The notes: generated by a model from the sequence alone, not told the origin. 64,000 nucleotides of DNA from Blastomyces gilchristii SLH14081 (GCF_000003855.2 NW_003101654.1:434704-498703); one strand, 5' to 3'; positions 47,922 to 60,585 are shown, counted from the stretch's first letter. Program-made: numbers and translations.

Positions 47922-50580
47922 TTGTTCAGCATTCATCTTATTACAAGATTTCAATATTACATCTTTACTCAAGTAGTCAACAACGATCAGAATATTTCTA
48001 TAACTCTTACTCTCAGAGAGATCAATAGTGAAATCAATAACTATATCTCATCATATTCTATTAGAGATATGAAGTGATTTCAGTAGATCTTTTCTACAGT
48101 TCTTTTATAAGATAACAGAAGAATAATAGTTGCAGTTCTGAATGAAATATCTGATACTGTTTAAGATCTCAGATCAGTAGAACTCTTAAGAGATTATTTA
48201 ATACAGTTATTCATGACCTGAATAATCAGTTATATAAGAATCATGCATCTCTTGCATTATTCAGATGCATAAGCGTTTGAAGTGAGAATCTCAGTGTCAT
48301 TTATAAAATTGCAGAGTATTATTGTCATTGATTGAGCATTCTGAGATGTAAGTTCTTATACATAGTTCTGAGAGAAATCAGAGTGCTTCTTGACATACTG
48401 CTTCAGTGAGCACTTGAAGAAGTTTATCAGTTTAAGGTGTTGTATATCACAATTCATTCAATGTAGATTTGAGAGATGTTCTAATCAGTAAAGCATATAT
48501 AGTGTCATGAGTAATCTCATTACAATCAACTAGTATCTTCAGATTCAAGAGCTGATATTCTCAGTTCATTCAGTGAGTGTCTGTTACATTGAATGATATA
48601 TCTTACTCTTATCATGAGAGAGCATCTGTCCTTGAGTTCTAGCTGTCAGAACAGTAGTGTATTTTAAAATGAAAACAGTTTAAGAACTCAGATTATTGCA
48701 TCTATCATTCAGTAAGCTTGTAGATGATTGTGAATTGCTTGAAATTTTTATAATCTGTGATTTTCTCAAATTTGAAGACACTTCAGAGTTCAGAGTTTCA
48801 TTCTTCTAAATAGTGTACTATTGCAAGAAGCTTCTTATCATAGATCTCATAGTTGCATTCAGTGAGACTTAGTTTCTTAGACATGAAGACACATGATTAT
48901 AAGACATCTTCATTATTATATTGCAATATAGCTTCTTCTATAACATAGTCAGAGAAGTCAGCTTTAACAACTATTTTATAATCAGAGTTAAATATTATTA
49001 ACAGAGAAGTATTGATAAACATCTTCTTTATTTATATAAATACAGCTTCAGTATTCACTGATCATTGAAATACTGAGTTCTTCTTGATAAGTTCTGTAAA
49101 TGATCTTACAATATCTGAGAAGTTTCATATAAATCACTGATAGAAGTTAGCAAATTCAATGAAGCTTCATACATCTTTCACAGTTTGTAAAGCTTCTCAT
49201 TCAAGAATAGTGCAGACTTTCTCAGAATTCATTCAAATCTTCTTATCAGCTTCTATGATAAAACCAAGATATTTTATACTCTTGACTTTGAAATTACATT
49301 TGTTAATATCTGTTGATAGTTCTGCTTCTTGTAATTATTGTAATACTCTTAGTACATGTTCTTGATATTCTTTTCTGATCTCATCAGTAAAGATGAGAAT
49401 GTTATCAAGATATGTAGATATAAATTCATCAAGATAATCTCAGAGTACTCAGTTGATATACTTCTTAAATATACTGAGAGTGTTAGTCAGTTCAAAGAGT
49501 GTGACTACTTATTTAAAGAGATTATAATGTGTTCAGAATACTATAAGCCATTCATCTTCTTTAATGATATAAATCTTATGAAATGCAGTAATGACATCTA
49601 GCTTTGTAAATCATTAAGCTTGTCTGATACAAGCTAGAGTTTCATTGATAAGAGATAAAGAATAGCAGTTATTCTTGATTAATCTGTTCAATTCTCAATA
49701 GTTTACACAGAATCAGAGTTCTTCATCTGATTTCTTTGCAAAGAGAATAGAGACTGCAGCAGAAGAGTTGCTAAGATGTATGAATTCTTTATTCAATAGA
49801 TCATTGAGTGTCTTCTGAAGAAGAAGAAGTTCATCTCAGAATATATTATAAAGAGAGTCTCACAGTGATTCAGAGTTCTTATTATCTTTCTTTTCTAACT
49901 TAATACTATGATTCACTCCTGAGCCTTGTAAAGAGAGTAGATTTGTAATGTTATCTTGTTAAAAGACATTTAGATATTTATGATATTATTGAGAGAGTTT
50001 TGTATGAGAATCTGTTATTGTAACATAGAATAACTTTCTAGCACTTTTTTAATATTGATCAGACTGACAGAGTAGATTGTCATATAATCTCACTACTGAC
50101 TTTGTCAGCAACTTCGTTGAGAGTTCTTTCAGAGTATTTCATACGCATTGACAGAGATCTGTGTCAGATTCATAGTCTTGTAAATATCATCTTCATGAAT
50201 TCTATTATTGTTAGGAAATATCAAGCTCCTGTTTCAAGTATTTAATAAAATGTCTTATTCAGATAGTCAGGCAAGTTCTAGCATAAGATTATAGTCAAGA
50301 TTATCAACTTTATATGCATAAGCATTTTTATATTGATATTCTTTAATATCTATGTTCAGTTTCATCATGTAATAGGTGCAAACATCTTTCAGACTATCAA
50401 ATTCTATAAGAAGTCAGGGTTTTGATAAGAGAATATACTGAAGATTGTAACATCTTACAACTACTGAAGTTTTAATCATTGTATAATGACATAGACTGCT
50501 ATCTATCATGACTTTCATATTATTTCATATTATACATATTATTTATCACAGTAGATATAAGAATTATGTTCATTGTTATT
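47922..50580 (-). pseudogene. Gypsy D pol: protease, RT, RNase H, integrase core
   Basis: Read downward from 50580. Protease AMIDSS-like at 50495-50509. RT: ELWFCVNY near 49710, KLDVITAFHKI near 49580, box YLDN at 49401-49412. RNase H: KADFSDY near 48955, [17 protein letters not shown] near 48840, TDYKNF near 48745. The integrase core is around 48150-47922, where LINE copy 4 cuts it; it resumes at 33015. Less decayed in RT than gypsy A. Plus-strand frames at 49159-49601 are shadows. Confidence 0.86.
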
Positions 50581-50895
50581 TTCTCTTCAAATAATTATTG
50601 TCTGATCCCTTCAAGCTTCTGCTTGCAAATTTGAACAGAAGCTAATCTTTTCTCTGTTTTATCAGAGTATTCTTATAGTTATCTTCTGAATCTTTCTTCA
50701 ATACAATATGATTGATATAAACTACCAGTGTTGATCTTTCTTTTAAATGAGAAGACATATAGACTGATCAGCAGTTAAAAGTGATATGTTCTAGTTAGTG
50801 ACAATTGAAGCACATCTCTCATTGACATCAATCAGTGACTTCTTCGGAAGTGATCTCAGAAACTCAGAAGTCTGTTTGAATGACAGTAACTCTTA

Positions 50896-52565
50896 TTATT
50901 ATTATTATTCTTCAATTATAGATGTATGCGGTCAGAGACTATGACATCTACCTGAGAACTTTTAGTTCTCAGGGTTTTTCCTATATCTGTAAAGTTAACT
51001 ATTATACATTCATCAATTTCAGATATGCAAAATCAGAAAATTCCAGCTCAGAATACAAAAACTGTTTATAAATTGCAGTATTTTAACATCTTCTAATACT
51101 TTGAAATCATTTGACAATATCATCACAAAAGAAAAGAGAACATAGTCTTAAAGATAGACACATTAAATAGATAGATAGAAAAGAATTAAATGAAAAAGAG
51201 AAAGTAAAGAGAGACTGTAACAAAACAAATTATTAAAAGATAGTATATAGCTGTTTTAACAGACTATATCTGATTGATTTCCTCCTCTTCATATTCAGAT
51301 ATTTCTGAATTTAGCCATTTTCTTGTAGCTGCTTGAGTTTCTGATAGAAAGTCTATTAAGTATTTAATTCCTGTCTCAGTTGAGAATAAGAACCTCATAT
51401 TTAATTGATTTAAATAATACTTCTTCTTTAATCTGACTCTGAGACTATTGTATAATGCACAATGTATTACAATATACTCAGAATTTTCATTTGCATTGCA
51501 GAATAAGCACTCTGTTGAATCAAATCTATCATTAAATCTTTGTATATAGAATTTGAAATAACCATGTTCTAGTTTCAGCTGAATTATAGATGAGAATATT
51601 ATCTTTTTACATTTAATTGAACAAGATTTTCACTTGAGTTTTGTTTCAAATCTTGAATAATGTATACTCTTCTTTTATTTCTGCCAGCTTTCATTTCACT
51701 TATCTAAACAAGATTCTTTTATTTTTCTCTTTATAAAAGACCAGGACACAATTTTTTGAATAGATATGCTTAATTCTGAACCCTTTTTTACAGCTGAATC
51801 AGCCAATTCATTGCTATGAATATTCATATGAGCAGGAACTCAGTGCAGATGAATTATCAGCTTTGATATTCTTCTCTTTTGAATTTTCAAAGCAGAGTTG
51901 AAGATCAGTTCAAGATTAATTTGATCACTATGAATCTGACTATTTCTAAGTCTTTTTACAGCAGCTTGACTATCAGAGAATATTCATATCTCTTTCAAAC
52001 TATTTTCTCTTTTATCAGATTTTATTTCAATGAGTTTAAAAGCTTTCACTATTACAAATAGTTCAGCATTAAAGACTTCAGATTCACAGTCTAAATTTCA
52101 GAAATCTGAGATAACATTGATATTATCTTCAGTATAAGCAATGTCTGTAACTAATCTATTTAAATTCTCATTTTTGAAGCTATCTGAATAAATCAGAATA
52201 GAGTCTTCTATATTGATTGTAGAAATTCTCTTCAAATGCTGTTCATATTCTTTCTTCTTAGATAGTTTACTTATTTGCAAGTCTATAAGAGATTCAAGCT
52301 TTTCTCTTTAGAGAGATATCTTCTCATAATCAACTTTTTCAACATTTAAAGAAGAAAATTGATTTTTAATTAGTGAGTATAGTCTATACAGTTGAGAAGG
52401 CATTTTCTTTGAAGAATTATTTTCATTTTGATCAAGAAATCTATTCCAATCCAGTTCATTTTCAGAGTTAATTGATGAAAATGAAGAAGAGACTCTTTCT
52501 CTGATTATATGATTTAAGCTTATCTTCATGACTCTCAGAGCATAGTTCATACAGGCCTTTTCAAA
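50896..52565 (-). mobile_element. Tad-like LINE, copy 5, 5'-truncated, best preserved
   Basis: 1,670 bp on the minus strand. Target duplication GACAGTAACTCTTA at 50882-50895 and 52566-52579 in gypsy D gag. The 3' tail is the ATT run at 50896-50909 (plus-strand view). It holds the C-terminal part of ORF2 and the 3' UTR. It has the fewest stops of the five LINE copies and keeps several TGG codons that are TGA elsewhere, so it is probably the youngest or least exposed. Confidence 0.94.
51264..52565 (-). pseudogene. LINE ORF2 C-terminal part (RNase H and Cys motif)
   Basis: Starts inside ORF2 at the thumb (KACMNYALRVMKISLNHII). It reads through NELDWNRFLD, where other copies have TGA for Trp, and RNase H. 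The RNase H blocks are YSDSFKNENL near 52170, AELFVIVKAFKLIE near 52045, IFSDSQAAVKRL near 51965 and H-W-VPAHMNIHSNELADSAVKK near 51840-51790. The C-terminal CLFCNANENSEYIVIHC (about 51510-51460) has the C-x2-C...H-C spacing seen after RNase H in Tad-like elements. Stop TAG at 51264-51266. A few in-frame stops remain, for example after YEKISL near 52308. Confidence 0.88.
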
Positions 52566-52956
52566 GACAGTAACTCTTACTTCTATATAGATATTCAAGT
52601 CTACTCAGTTTATGACATCTGCATCATTGTTATTATTCTTCAGTATGAGTGCATAAGTGACTGAGATGTAACATCTTCTGTTACTATTCTATATACTCTT
52701 GAGCTTAGTAAGATGATCATTCAATGTTCAGAGTTGTATGCAGAAGTCTTTATAAGTTAGGTCTTTATCTACACTTATAAGAGTCTGTAAGAGTTTGAAG
52801 ATTAATATCTTCTTGAGTATATTAATCTTCATTTAATTCTCTCAAGATTGATCATCTGCTTCTAGAATCTTGATATTGAAGTCAGAGATAAATGTTATAA
52901 GAGGAGTATTTCTCTGTCAAGTACTCTGTATCTAATCTAATATCTTCTATTGCATA

Positions 52957-53462
52957 TAGACTGGCCGCCGGAACCATGAATTTCATATTTGATTTCATTT
53001 GATCTGGTTTCATACATTTCTTGGCGTGAATCCCGCTGGGACTAGTCATTAAAAAAACATACAAAGTGACTATATATTAAATCTCAAAATGAAATCATGA
53101 CTTGAAAAAAATGAGAAAGTGATCTCATTTGATCTCATTTAGTCTCATTCTTGACATAAAGTTACTATTTTTAGACATTTTAAGGTTTTTTTTAGACTAT
53201 TTTTAATTTTTTAAAAAGTAACACTTTTTAATAACACTTAAATGTGATTTAAAGTCATTTAAAGTAATAAAAATAATTTAAATTGAGAAGTGAAAATCAT
53301 GATCTCATTTGAAAAATGTGACAAGAGTAGACAGTAAGTCTCACTGAGATAGTATGAGACTTCTATCTAATGTTAAAACTGTGTAATGAGATCAGTTGAA
53401 TTGATAATGAAACTATCAAAAATTCTGATCCTGGTCTCAGACACGGTCACACGGTCAGTCTA
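52957..53462 (+). mobile_element. hAT-type MITE, copy 3
   Basis: 506 bp. Target duplication ATTGCATA at 52949-52956 and 53463-53470, in gypsy D gag. Left end TAGACTGGCCGCCGG, right end CACACGGTCAGTCTA. Confidence 0.92.
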
Positions 53463-53696
53463 ATTGCATAGCAGTGTCTTGAAACAGAATATCATGATAT
53501 TTGATAATATTGTCAGATATATATAGCACTGATTCATATGTCTTCATTTATAAAGGAAAGTTCTGTCTCATATGATTCTTCAATCATTCATTAATTTACT
53601 AATCTTGATTAGTTACTAAACTGATGACATCTCTATCTACACTTAGTTTTATAAGCATTTTCAATCTTCATAATGAATAGAGAGTGAGGTTAGAAG

Positions 53697-54202
53697 TAGA
53701 CTGACTGTGTGACCGTGTCTGAGATCAGAATCAGAATATTTGATACTCTTATTACTAATTCAACTAATCTCATTACACAGTTTTAAGATTATATTGTAGT
53801 TTCATACTGTTCTAGTGAGACTTACTATCTACTCTTATCACATTTTTCAAATGAGACCATGACTTTCACTTCTTAATTTAAATTATTTTTATTGCTTTAA
53901 ATGACTTTAAATCTCATTTGAGCATTATCAAAAAGTGTTACTTTTTAAAAAATTAAAAATAGGCTAAAAAAAACCTTAGAATATCTAAAAATAGTAACTT
54001 TATGCTAAGAATGAAACTAAATAAGATCAAATAAGACCACTTTCTTATTTTTTCTAAGTCATGATCTCATTTTGAGATTTGATATATAGTCACTTTGCAT
54101 GTTTTTTTAATGATTAGTCCCAGCAGAATTCATGCTAAGAAATGTATGAGATCAGATCAAATGAAATCAAATATGAAATTTATAATCTCAGCAGTCAGTC
54201 TA
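53697..54202 (-). mobile_element. hAT-type MITE, copy 4
   Basis: 506 bp, opposite orientation to copy 3 and only 234 bp away, in gypsy D gag. Target duplication GTTAGAAG at 53689-53696 against GTCAGAAG at 54203-54210, one transition apart. Confidence 0.9.
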
Positions 54203-54775
54203 GTCAGAAGTATTAAAATATATAAGAGTGTCTAAGTGTTTCTTCAGTGCTTGTATTATGTTTATATTCAATTCTATCAGTATTGAAATTGCAGGGATTT
54301 CTTGTTGAGTTAATCACTGAATTTTCTTATTTTGATATTATTGATTCATGTGTATATCAGATATTTATTATTATTATAATTTTAACATTGTGCAGAGTCA
54401 CTGTAATACTATATCTATACTTACATTCAAGAGTTCTCTTATGTTATCAGTAGATATATTATTTATTGAATGTATAGTATCTGTGAAATCAGAAGAAATG
54501 TAATTATATAAATATCTCATATATCTAAGATGTCAGAACTCTCAGATCTTTCACTGACATTCTCTTTATAAGATTTTATTCTCTTTATAAGATCTTGTTA
54601 CAGAGTCAGAGTAACTGGTAAGTAAACTTCTATTTTGAGACTTACTATTCACTTAACTGATTAAGACTCAGTGTTCACTTAACTAATTGTTTCTCTATTT
54701 CTTATATGTCTTTATATATTCAGATATCTCAGTGAGTAATCATTTCTAATCAGAAGATAATGAATATTTTTCAAG

Positions 54776-55069
54776 TATAAGAGATCTACACTGAATAGAT
54801 CAGTATGATATTTATAGATCTTATATAATACAGTGAAAAACATTAGAGAAGAAGGGGAAAGAGAAAGTGCAGAAATCAATAATCAGAGTGAATATTTATA
54901 CATGTATATAATGACATATACAGTGAAGCTTCAGGGCAGAAGAATAGAAATTCTGTGAGTCTTTCAGCCGAGAATCAGTGACCGAGAATCGGAGCTTTCA
55001 GCGGGAATGCGGGAATCTATGAAGTGTAATGGAATAGTCTATATGATTGATCAGGCGCAGCCCACGACA
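54776..55069 (-). repeat. Gypsy D 5' LTR
   Basis: 294 bp, pairing with 31785-32078. The right part (54960-55069) is much less decayed (GCCGAGAATC, GCGGGAATGCGGG, GGCGCAGCCCACGACA). The 83-codon frame 55007-55258 crosses from this LTR into gypsy C protease and is not a real gene. Confidence 0.92.
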
Positions 55070-55700
55070 ACATGTCTTATATATTATAGCTCAAACAGTC
55101 TTTCTAATATTAAATACTCCTGTCTCACCCTCTTAGCTTTAGTTGACTCTAATGCAAAGTTAAATATTATAACCTCAAAAGTGACAGAAGTACTAAATGC
55201 TGTTAAAATACTAGTAGCAGAGATCTCTCTGAAGAATCTACAGTACTGCTTATATTAAATAGCTCTCTTTGTCTACAAGCTTGCCCTGCCTAGCTCTGAT
55301 AAACAACTAATCACACACTATTGTCAGTCTATATCAATGATCTTACTTCTTTTTCTAGACATGCCTTGACTACATAACACTAACTCTGACATTCATTGAA
55401 ACACAGGACAGATATTTAACAGATTCTGTGTATACTAATAGAACACAGAAGATATTCTGTTATGAAAATCTCTCAGAGATGAAATGCTTCTCATAATAGT
55501 CTGGTTATAATTCTCTGAACTAACTCAATCAGTATCAGACACTCTGTCATCTCAGTTGAAGAATTTTCAGAATATTTTTCATCTACTTATAGTGAACTCT
55601 CTTTCTCTTTATTCAGATACAGATATGAAGATAACTCTAATAAATAATAAAACTCTTAAGAAGAGTTCACTATATAATATAAGTGAGAAGAAACTACAGC

Positions 55701-56206
55701 TAAACTGGTTGTTGAGATCATGAATTTCACATTTGATTTCATTTGATCTGATCTCATACATTTCTTGATGTGAATCCTGCTAGGACTAGTCATTAAAAAA
55801 ACATGCAAAGTGACTATAGATCAAATCTCAAAATGAAATCATGACTTGAAAAAAATGAGAAAGTGATTTCATTTAATTTCATTTAGTCTCATTCTTGGCA
55901 TAAAGTTACTATTTTTAGACATTTTAAGGTTTTTTTTAGACTATTTTTAATTTTTTAAAAAGTAACACTTTTTGATAACACTCAAATGAGATTTAAAGTC
56001 ATTTAAAGCAATAAAAATAATTTAAATTGAGAAGTGGAAATCATGATCTCATTTGAAAAATATAATAAGAGTAGACAGTAAGTCTCACTGAGATAGTATA
56101 GAACTACTATCTAATATTAAAACTGTGTAATGAGATCAGTTGAATTGATAATAAGACTATCAAAAATTCTGATTCTGATCTCAGACACAGTCACACGGTC
56201 AGTCTA
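55701..56206 (+). mobile_element. hAT-type MITE, copy 5
   Basis: 506 bp in gypsy C between protease and RT. Left end decayed (TAAACTGG); right end CGGTCAGTCTA. Target duplication ACTACAGC at 55693-55700 against ACTACATC at 56207-56214. Confidence 0.88.
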
Positions 56207-57884
56207 ACTACATCTTCTGAAGAAGTACATTGATGAGAACTTGAAATGAGAATTTATTCAGTCTAGTAAAGGCTCTCATACATTCTCAGTACTATTCACT
56301 CTCAAGAAGAACAGCTCTAAGAGATTTTATATTGACTATAGAAATCTAAATGTAATCACAGTCAAAAATTAATATATAATATCTCTAATTTCGGAGCTTC
56401 TGAAAAGATTTAATGAAATTTATTGAATTATAAAGCTAGATTTTATTCACATCTTTCATCTGCTACAAATTGCAGAGAGTTAAAAGCATCTCACAGCTTT
56501 TAAAACATGTTATGAAAATTATAAATATCTGATTATTCTCTTCAGTCTCTGCAACTCTCTCAGTCACTTTCAACAGTATATTCAGATAGCTCTTCTCTCA
56601 TACATAGATAAATTCACTGTTGTCTACATAGATGATGTTATTATATATATAAAAGAGAACAGTTCAGAGACTCATTGATAATATATTCAGAAGATACTTC
56701 ATAAATTCAGACAGATCTGTCTGATATACAATCTCTCTAAATACTACTTTTTACAGAAAGATATTGACTTTATAAGCTATATAATCAGCTGTCACAGCAC
56801 AAGAATGAACTCAAAACATGTAGAAGCTATAGTATTATAATTTATCTCTAAATCTATCTAAAATGCCTGTGAATTTCTCGAATTCTGTAACTTTTATCAT
56901 CACTTTATACACTACTATAGTAAAGTGACTCTATTAATAATGAATCTACTAAAAGTTAACAAGATCTTTCAATGAATAGATACTGAAAACTTCAGTTTTT
57001 AGCTGTTAAAAGATAAATTTGTCAAGATCTTTCTTCTTATCTTCTACTTTAATAAACTAGATTTCATAATCTTCTGTAATACTAGTGACTATATTATAAG
57101 TAAAATACTTATATAGAAAGAAGCAGATAAATATCTATACTCAGTTATATTCTACAGCAGAACAATGACAAATGCAGAATACAATTACAGTATATATAAT
57201 CAGAAAATACTGACTATTATAGAGTTAATCAGACATTGAAGTCACTTTATACAGAGTAATCATTATAAAACAGTTATTTACAGTTATTATAATAATCTTC
57301 TTCTCTTTCTAATAATTAAAATACTCAGTTACTGTCAAGCCTGCTAAGCACAGTATCTGAGTGAGTTAAATATTATTATTAAGTATAAGAAAGATTATAA
57401 GAACTTAACAGATAATTCTAGTCAGTACTTAGACTACAGATCAAAGTCAGAGAAGCTGATAGAGCTTAATAATAATTTTCATCATTTTCTAAACAGATTA
57501 TAAGATTATCTTTACTAAGTCAGAGTAGCTGTTATATTAATGACTGCAGATATTTATCATAGTAATGACTTTCACACACAGTTATCTGCTCTTATTCTCA
57601 GCCTGCTTCTAAATATTATATATTAGTATCTCTTAGAGAATCTAGAATCTCTTATCTCTCTCACTAATCACAATTATCTAGAAAATTGAGCTATTAATAA
57701 TAAACTACTTTTCTATCAGAATTGTATTATAGTCTCTGAACATCTTCTTATAAAACATCTTCTTCTAAAATACTTTTATAATACTTTTATTATCAGTCAC
57801 TCTGATTTCTGTTGAATATACAGTCTAATTCAACACTGATTCTATTAATCTTATATATACTAAGAAATCAATGATTATTGCAAG

Positions 57885-58142
57885 TATAAGAAATCCCGCT
57901 TCTTGCGGATTCTTTACTCCTATTTCTATCTCTTGCGTAATTAATAGGGTTAGCGGCTCTTGACTACACATAACTATATAGACTGAAGTTTGTGAATACT
58001 ATTCATAACTTAGCTTAAATGCTATTATACATTTAATCTCTACATTTTATCTTTCTACTGTGCATACTTCTAGTAGTTAATAGTATATATTACAACAAGC
58101 TGCAAACATCTGAATAATCATCTGCGAGCACTTATTCTTACA
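57885..58142 (-). repeat. Solo LTR of gypsy E family
   Basis: 258 bp, reverse complement of the gypsy E LTR in the same orientation as gypsy E. It has its own target duplication GCAAG at 57880-57884 and 58143-58147. No internal sequence is present, as expected after recombination between the two LTRs of a full element. It interrupts gypsy C pol. Confidence 0.93.
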
Positions 58143-59664
58143 GCAAGAGATGTGAGATATATAAATATACAAAGCTCATATAATACTGTATATATAATGA
58201 GCTAACACTGATTTCCAGTTCAGATATTAACTGATATATAGTCATACTTAACTTTATTATCAGTCTTTCTAAATTACTCTACTCAGTAATAGAAGTTATC
58301 TTTAATATTATTGTAGTTATTATTGATAAATAGTTAAAGAGATTATATTATATATCTATAGTTATTAATCTTACTTCAGAGATACTTACTTATCTTTTCA
58401 TTAATAATATAATCTATCTATATAACATGTCTACTATTTTTATCTCAGACAGAGATTATCTATTTATCTTAGAATTTTAATAAACTCTTTTACAAACTCT
58501 GAATACAGATTACAGACTTTTAACTGTATATTATTCACAGACTGATGAATAAACAGAAAGACAGAATTAAGAGTTAGAAATCAATATTTATCTTTACATA
58601 GACTATCTTCAAATTAACTGAGTGAATCTTCTAACTCTTACAGAGTTTATATACAGTAATTCAGTTCATTCAGTACTAGATATTACAGTCTTTTTTATAA
58701 ATCTAGAATATTACTCACTGCTGCTAATCATATCTGACTTCTCAGTTTTAGAACTGAATCACTCAGAGACTGAATATTACACAGTACTTATCAGAGAAGC
58801 TTAAGAAGAGACTTACTTATATCTACTATATACTCAGAATCTCATAACTCACTATATCTGTAATAACTCTCAAGAATTTAAAGAAGAAGATCTAGTCTTT
58901 CTTAATAATAAGAATATAAAAATAAGATATCTTAATAAGAAGTTAAATTATAAGTTTCTAGAACTCTTCACAGTATAAAAATATATTAATACTTAAGTCT
59001 ACAAGCTATCACTATCTTCATTATACTGTATATATAATATTTTTCATATCTTTCTTCTAGAATCTTATAGAGTCACAGAAATCAATAATAATTATATACT
59101 TTCAGAGATTATTCACTCAAAGATAGACAATGTAAATAAAGACTATAATATTAATAAGATTTCAGATATGAAACTTATAAGAGAAAACAAAGTCGAGTTT
59201 CTTATATATTAACTTGAAAAAGAATCTTGATTTAATAAGTGAATAAATCTCACTTATTTTATCAATGTTTAATTATATATAGAAGTCTTCTATAAGTGTT
59301 ATTTATATCAGTCATAACTCTTCTTATTAGATAACACAGTTCTCAGTATACTAGCTGAAATAATTAATTAATCAGATATACTTTTCTCATTTCAAGTTCA
59401 ATATTATAGTTTATAATAATATTAGCACACTGATCTAATATAATAATTAACACTCAATCTAGAACAGAGCTTATTCTACTAGTATATAATTAAAATACAT
59501 AGCAGAGCTAGAAGTTCTCACTACTACAATCTCTAGAGCAGAGCATGTCTCACTAGAAATCTCAGAACAGAGTCTGTTTCATCAGCTTTCTGTAACTAGA
59601 GCAGGACTTGTCTCACTAATAATCATCAATATTAATATATCATTATATATGTATTTTAACTACA

Positions 59665-60585
59665 GAAAGAGGGTTCTCTGGCGGAGATGAGAAGGCAGAA
59701 TATAAGAATCTTAAGTAGACTGACTGTGTGACCGTGTCTGAGATCAGAACCAGATTTTTTGATAGTCTCATTATCAATTTGACTGATCTCATTACACAGT
59801 TTTAACATTAAATAGTAGTCTCATACTGTCTCAGTGAGACTTACTGTCTACTCTTGTCACATTTTTCAAATGAGATCATGATTTTCACTTAGGCTGGTCA
59901 TAAAGACCGTGTCTGGGACCAGGACCTGATTTTTTGATAGTCTCATTACCAATTCGACTGATCCCATTACACGGTTTTAACATTAGATAGTAGTTTCATA
60001 CTGTTTCAGAGAGACTTACTGTCTACTCTTGTCATATTTAACAAATGAGACCATGCCCCTCCACTTCTCAAATTAAATTATTTTTATTGCTAAAAATGAC
60101 TTTCAATCTCAGGTGAGCGCAACCAAAGAGCGTTACTTTTTAAAAAATTAAAAATAGACAAAAAAACACCTTAGCATGTCTAAAAATAGTTTCTTTATGC
60201 TAAGAATAGAACTAAATGAGACCAAATGACACCTCTTCTCTCATTTTTTCAAGTCATGATTTCATTTAAATCTATATATAGTCACTTTGCATGTTTTTTT
60301 AATGACTAGTCCAGCAGGATTCATATCAAGAAATGTATGAGATCAGATCAAATGAGACTAAACATGAAATTCATGATCCCGGCGGCCAGTCTAATCTTAA
60401 AGTATAGAGCATGGTCAGGTGACTCATACAAGTCTTGACATCTCATATTCACCCGCTTATCTCTAGCTTAGATAGCTTCTTCTTCTTCTTCTTCTTCTTC
60501 TTCTTCTTCTTCAAGATTCAGTTTCAATATGATCTAATATACTGCTGCTATTCACTCTGGTAAAGCTAGTCTTCGTCCCGTAACA
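59665..60585 (+). repeat. Gypsy C 3' LTR with MITE 6 inside (limits approximate)
   Basis: Matches 30236-30471 on both sides of MITE 6: TATAAGAATCTTA before it, then GTATAGAGCATGGTCAGG, the (TTC)n run at about 60478-60511 and CTGGTAAAGCTAGTCTTCG after it. Less decayed at its right end (CGTCCCGTAACA). Confidence 0.7.
59716..60393 (-). mobile_element. Composite hAT-type MITE, copy 6
   Basis: Outer target duplication ATCTTAAG (59708-59715) against ATCTTAAA (60394-60401). Inside there are a first partial copy (59716-59889), which stops in mid-sequence at GATTTTCACT, and directly after it a complete second copy (59890-60393) in the same orientation starting TAGGCTGGTC and ending GCGGCCAGTCTA. There is one right end but two left ends. 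Confidence 0.88.

Larger units (their letters stand above)
50581..54460 (-). pseudogene. Gypsy D gag, split by LINE 5, MITE 3 and MITE 4
   Basis: Corresponds to gypsy A gag (10215-11384). The start ATG has become ATA near 54455 (ATATCTACTGATAAC where gypsy B has ATGTCTACTGATAAT). The zinc knuckle C-FNC-(x4)-EHITFNC is still readable near 50786-50832. The capsid part is scattered over 52580-52956, 53471-53696 and 54203-54460 between inserted elements. Non-functional. Confidence 0.8.
31785..55069 (-). mobile_element. Gypsy D, split by two LINEs and two MITEs
   Basis: Same family as A and B, minus strand, with 294-bp LTRs (54776-55069 upstream, 31785-32078 downstream). Target duplication ACATG at 31780-31784 and 55070-55074. 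Internal pieces: 32079-33029, 47922-50895, 52580-52956, 53471-53696 and 54203-54775. Insertions are LINE copy 4 (in integrase), LINE copy 5 (in gag), MITE 3 and MITE 4. The LTRs are shorter than in A (308) and B (312), so it is a sub-variant. Confidence 0.95.
55075..59300 (+). pseudogene. Gypsy C pol: protease to chromodomain
   Basis: Protease active site ALVDSN at 55136-55153 (DSG expected), then LDMPWL. Cut by MITE 5 (55701-56206). RT: YRNLNVITVKN near 56337, palm box YIDD at 56625-56636 with both Asp intact. RNase H is around 57040-57400 (SRTMTNAEYNYSIYNQK). The integrase start region is cut by a solo LTR (57885-58142). The core DRDYLFILEF is near 58450, then the SNSVHSVLDITVFFINLEYY block (58650-58710) and IYNIFHIFLLESY near 59030. 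A chromodomain-like tail is at 59190-59270 (KVEFLIY, then NLTYFI). Decayed but fully ordered. Confidence 0.84.
30236..60585 (+). mobile_element. Gypsy C, split by gypsy D, MITE 5 and a solo LTR
   Basis: A Ty3/gypsy element of a family distinct from A/B/D and E. Its internal sequence is 30472-31784, 55075-55700, 56215-57884 and 58148-59664. Directly repeated termini (30236-30471 and about 59665-60585, the latter holding MITE 6) share a (TTC)n run and the block AAGATTCAGTTTCAATA. The outer LTR limits are approximate: I could not find a matching 5-bp duplication. Gag, protease, RT, RNase H, integrase and a chromodomain-like C terminus are all recognisable in order. It is the outermost host of the right half of the window. 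Confidence 0.85.

Noticed and set aside
55007..55258. 83-codon ORF as a gene
   Set aside because: It starts in the gypsy D LTR and runs across the insertion junction into gypsy C protease.
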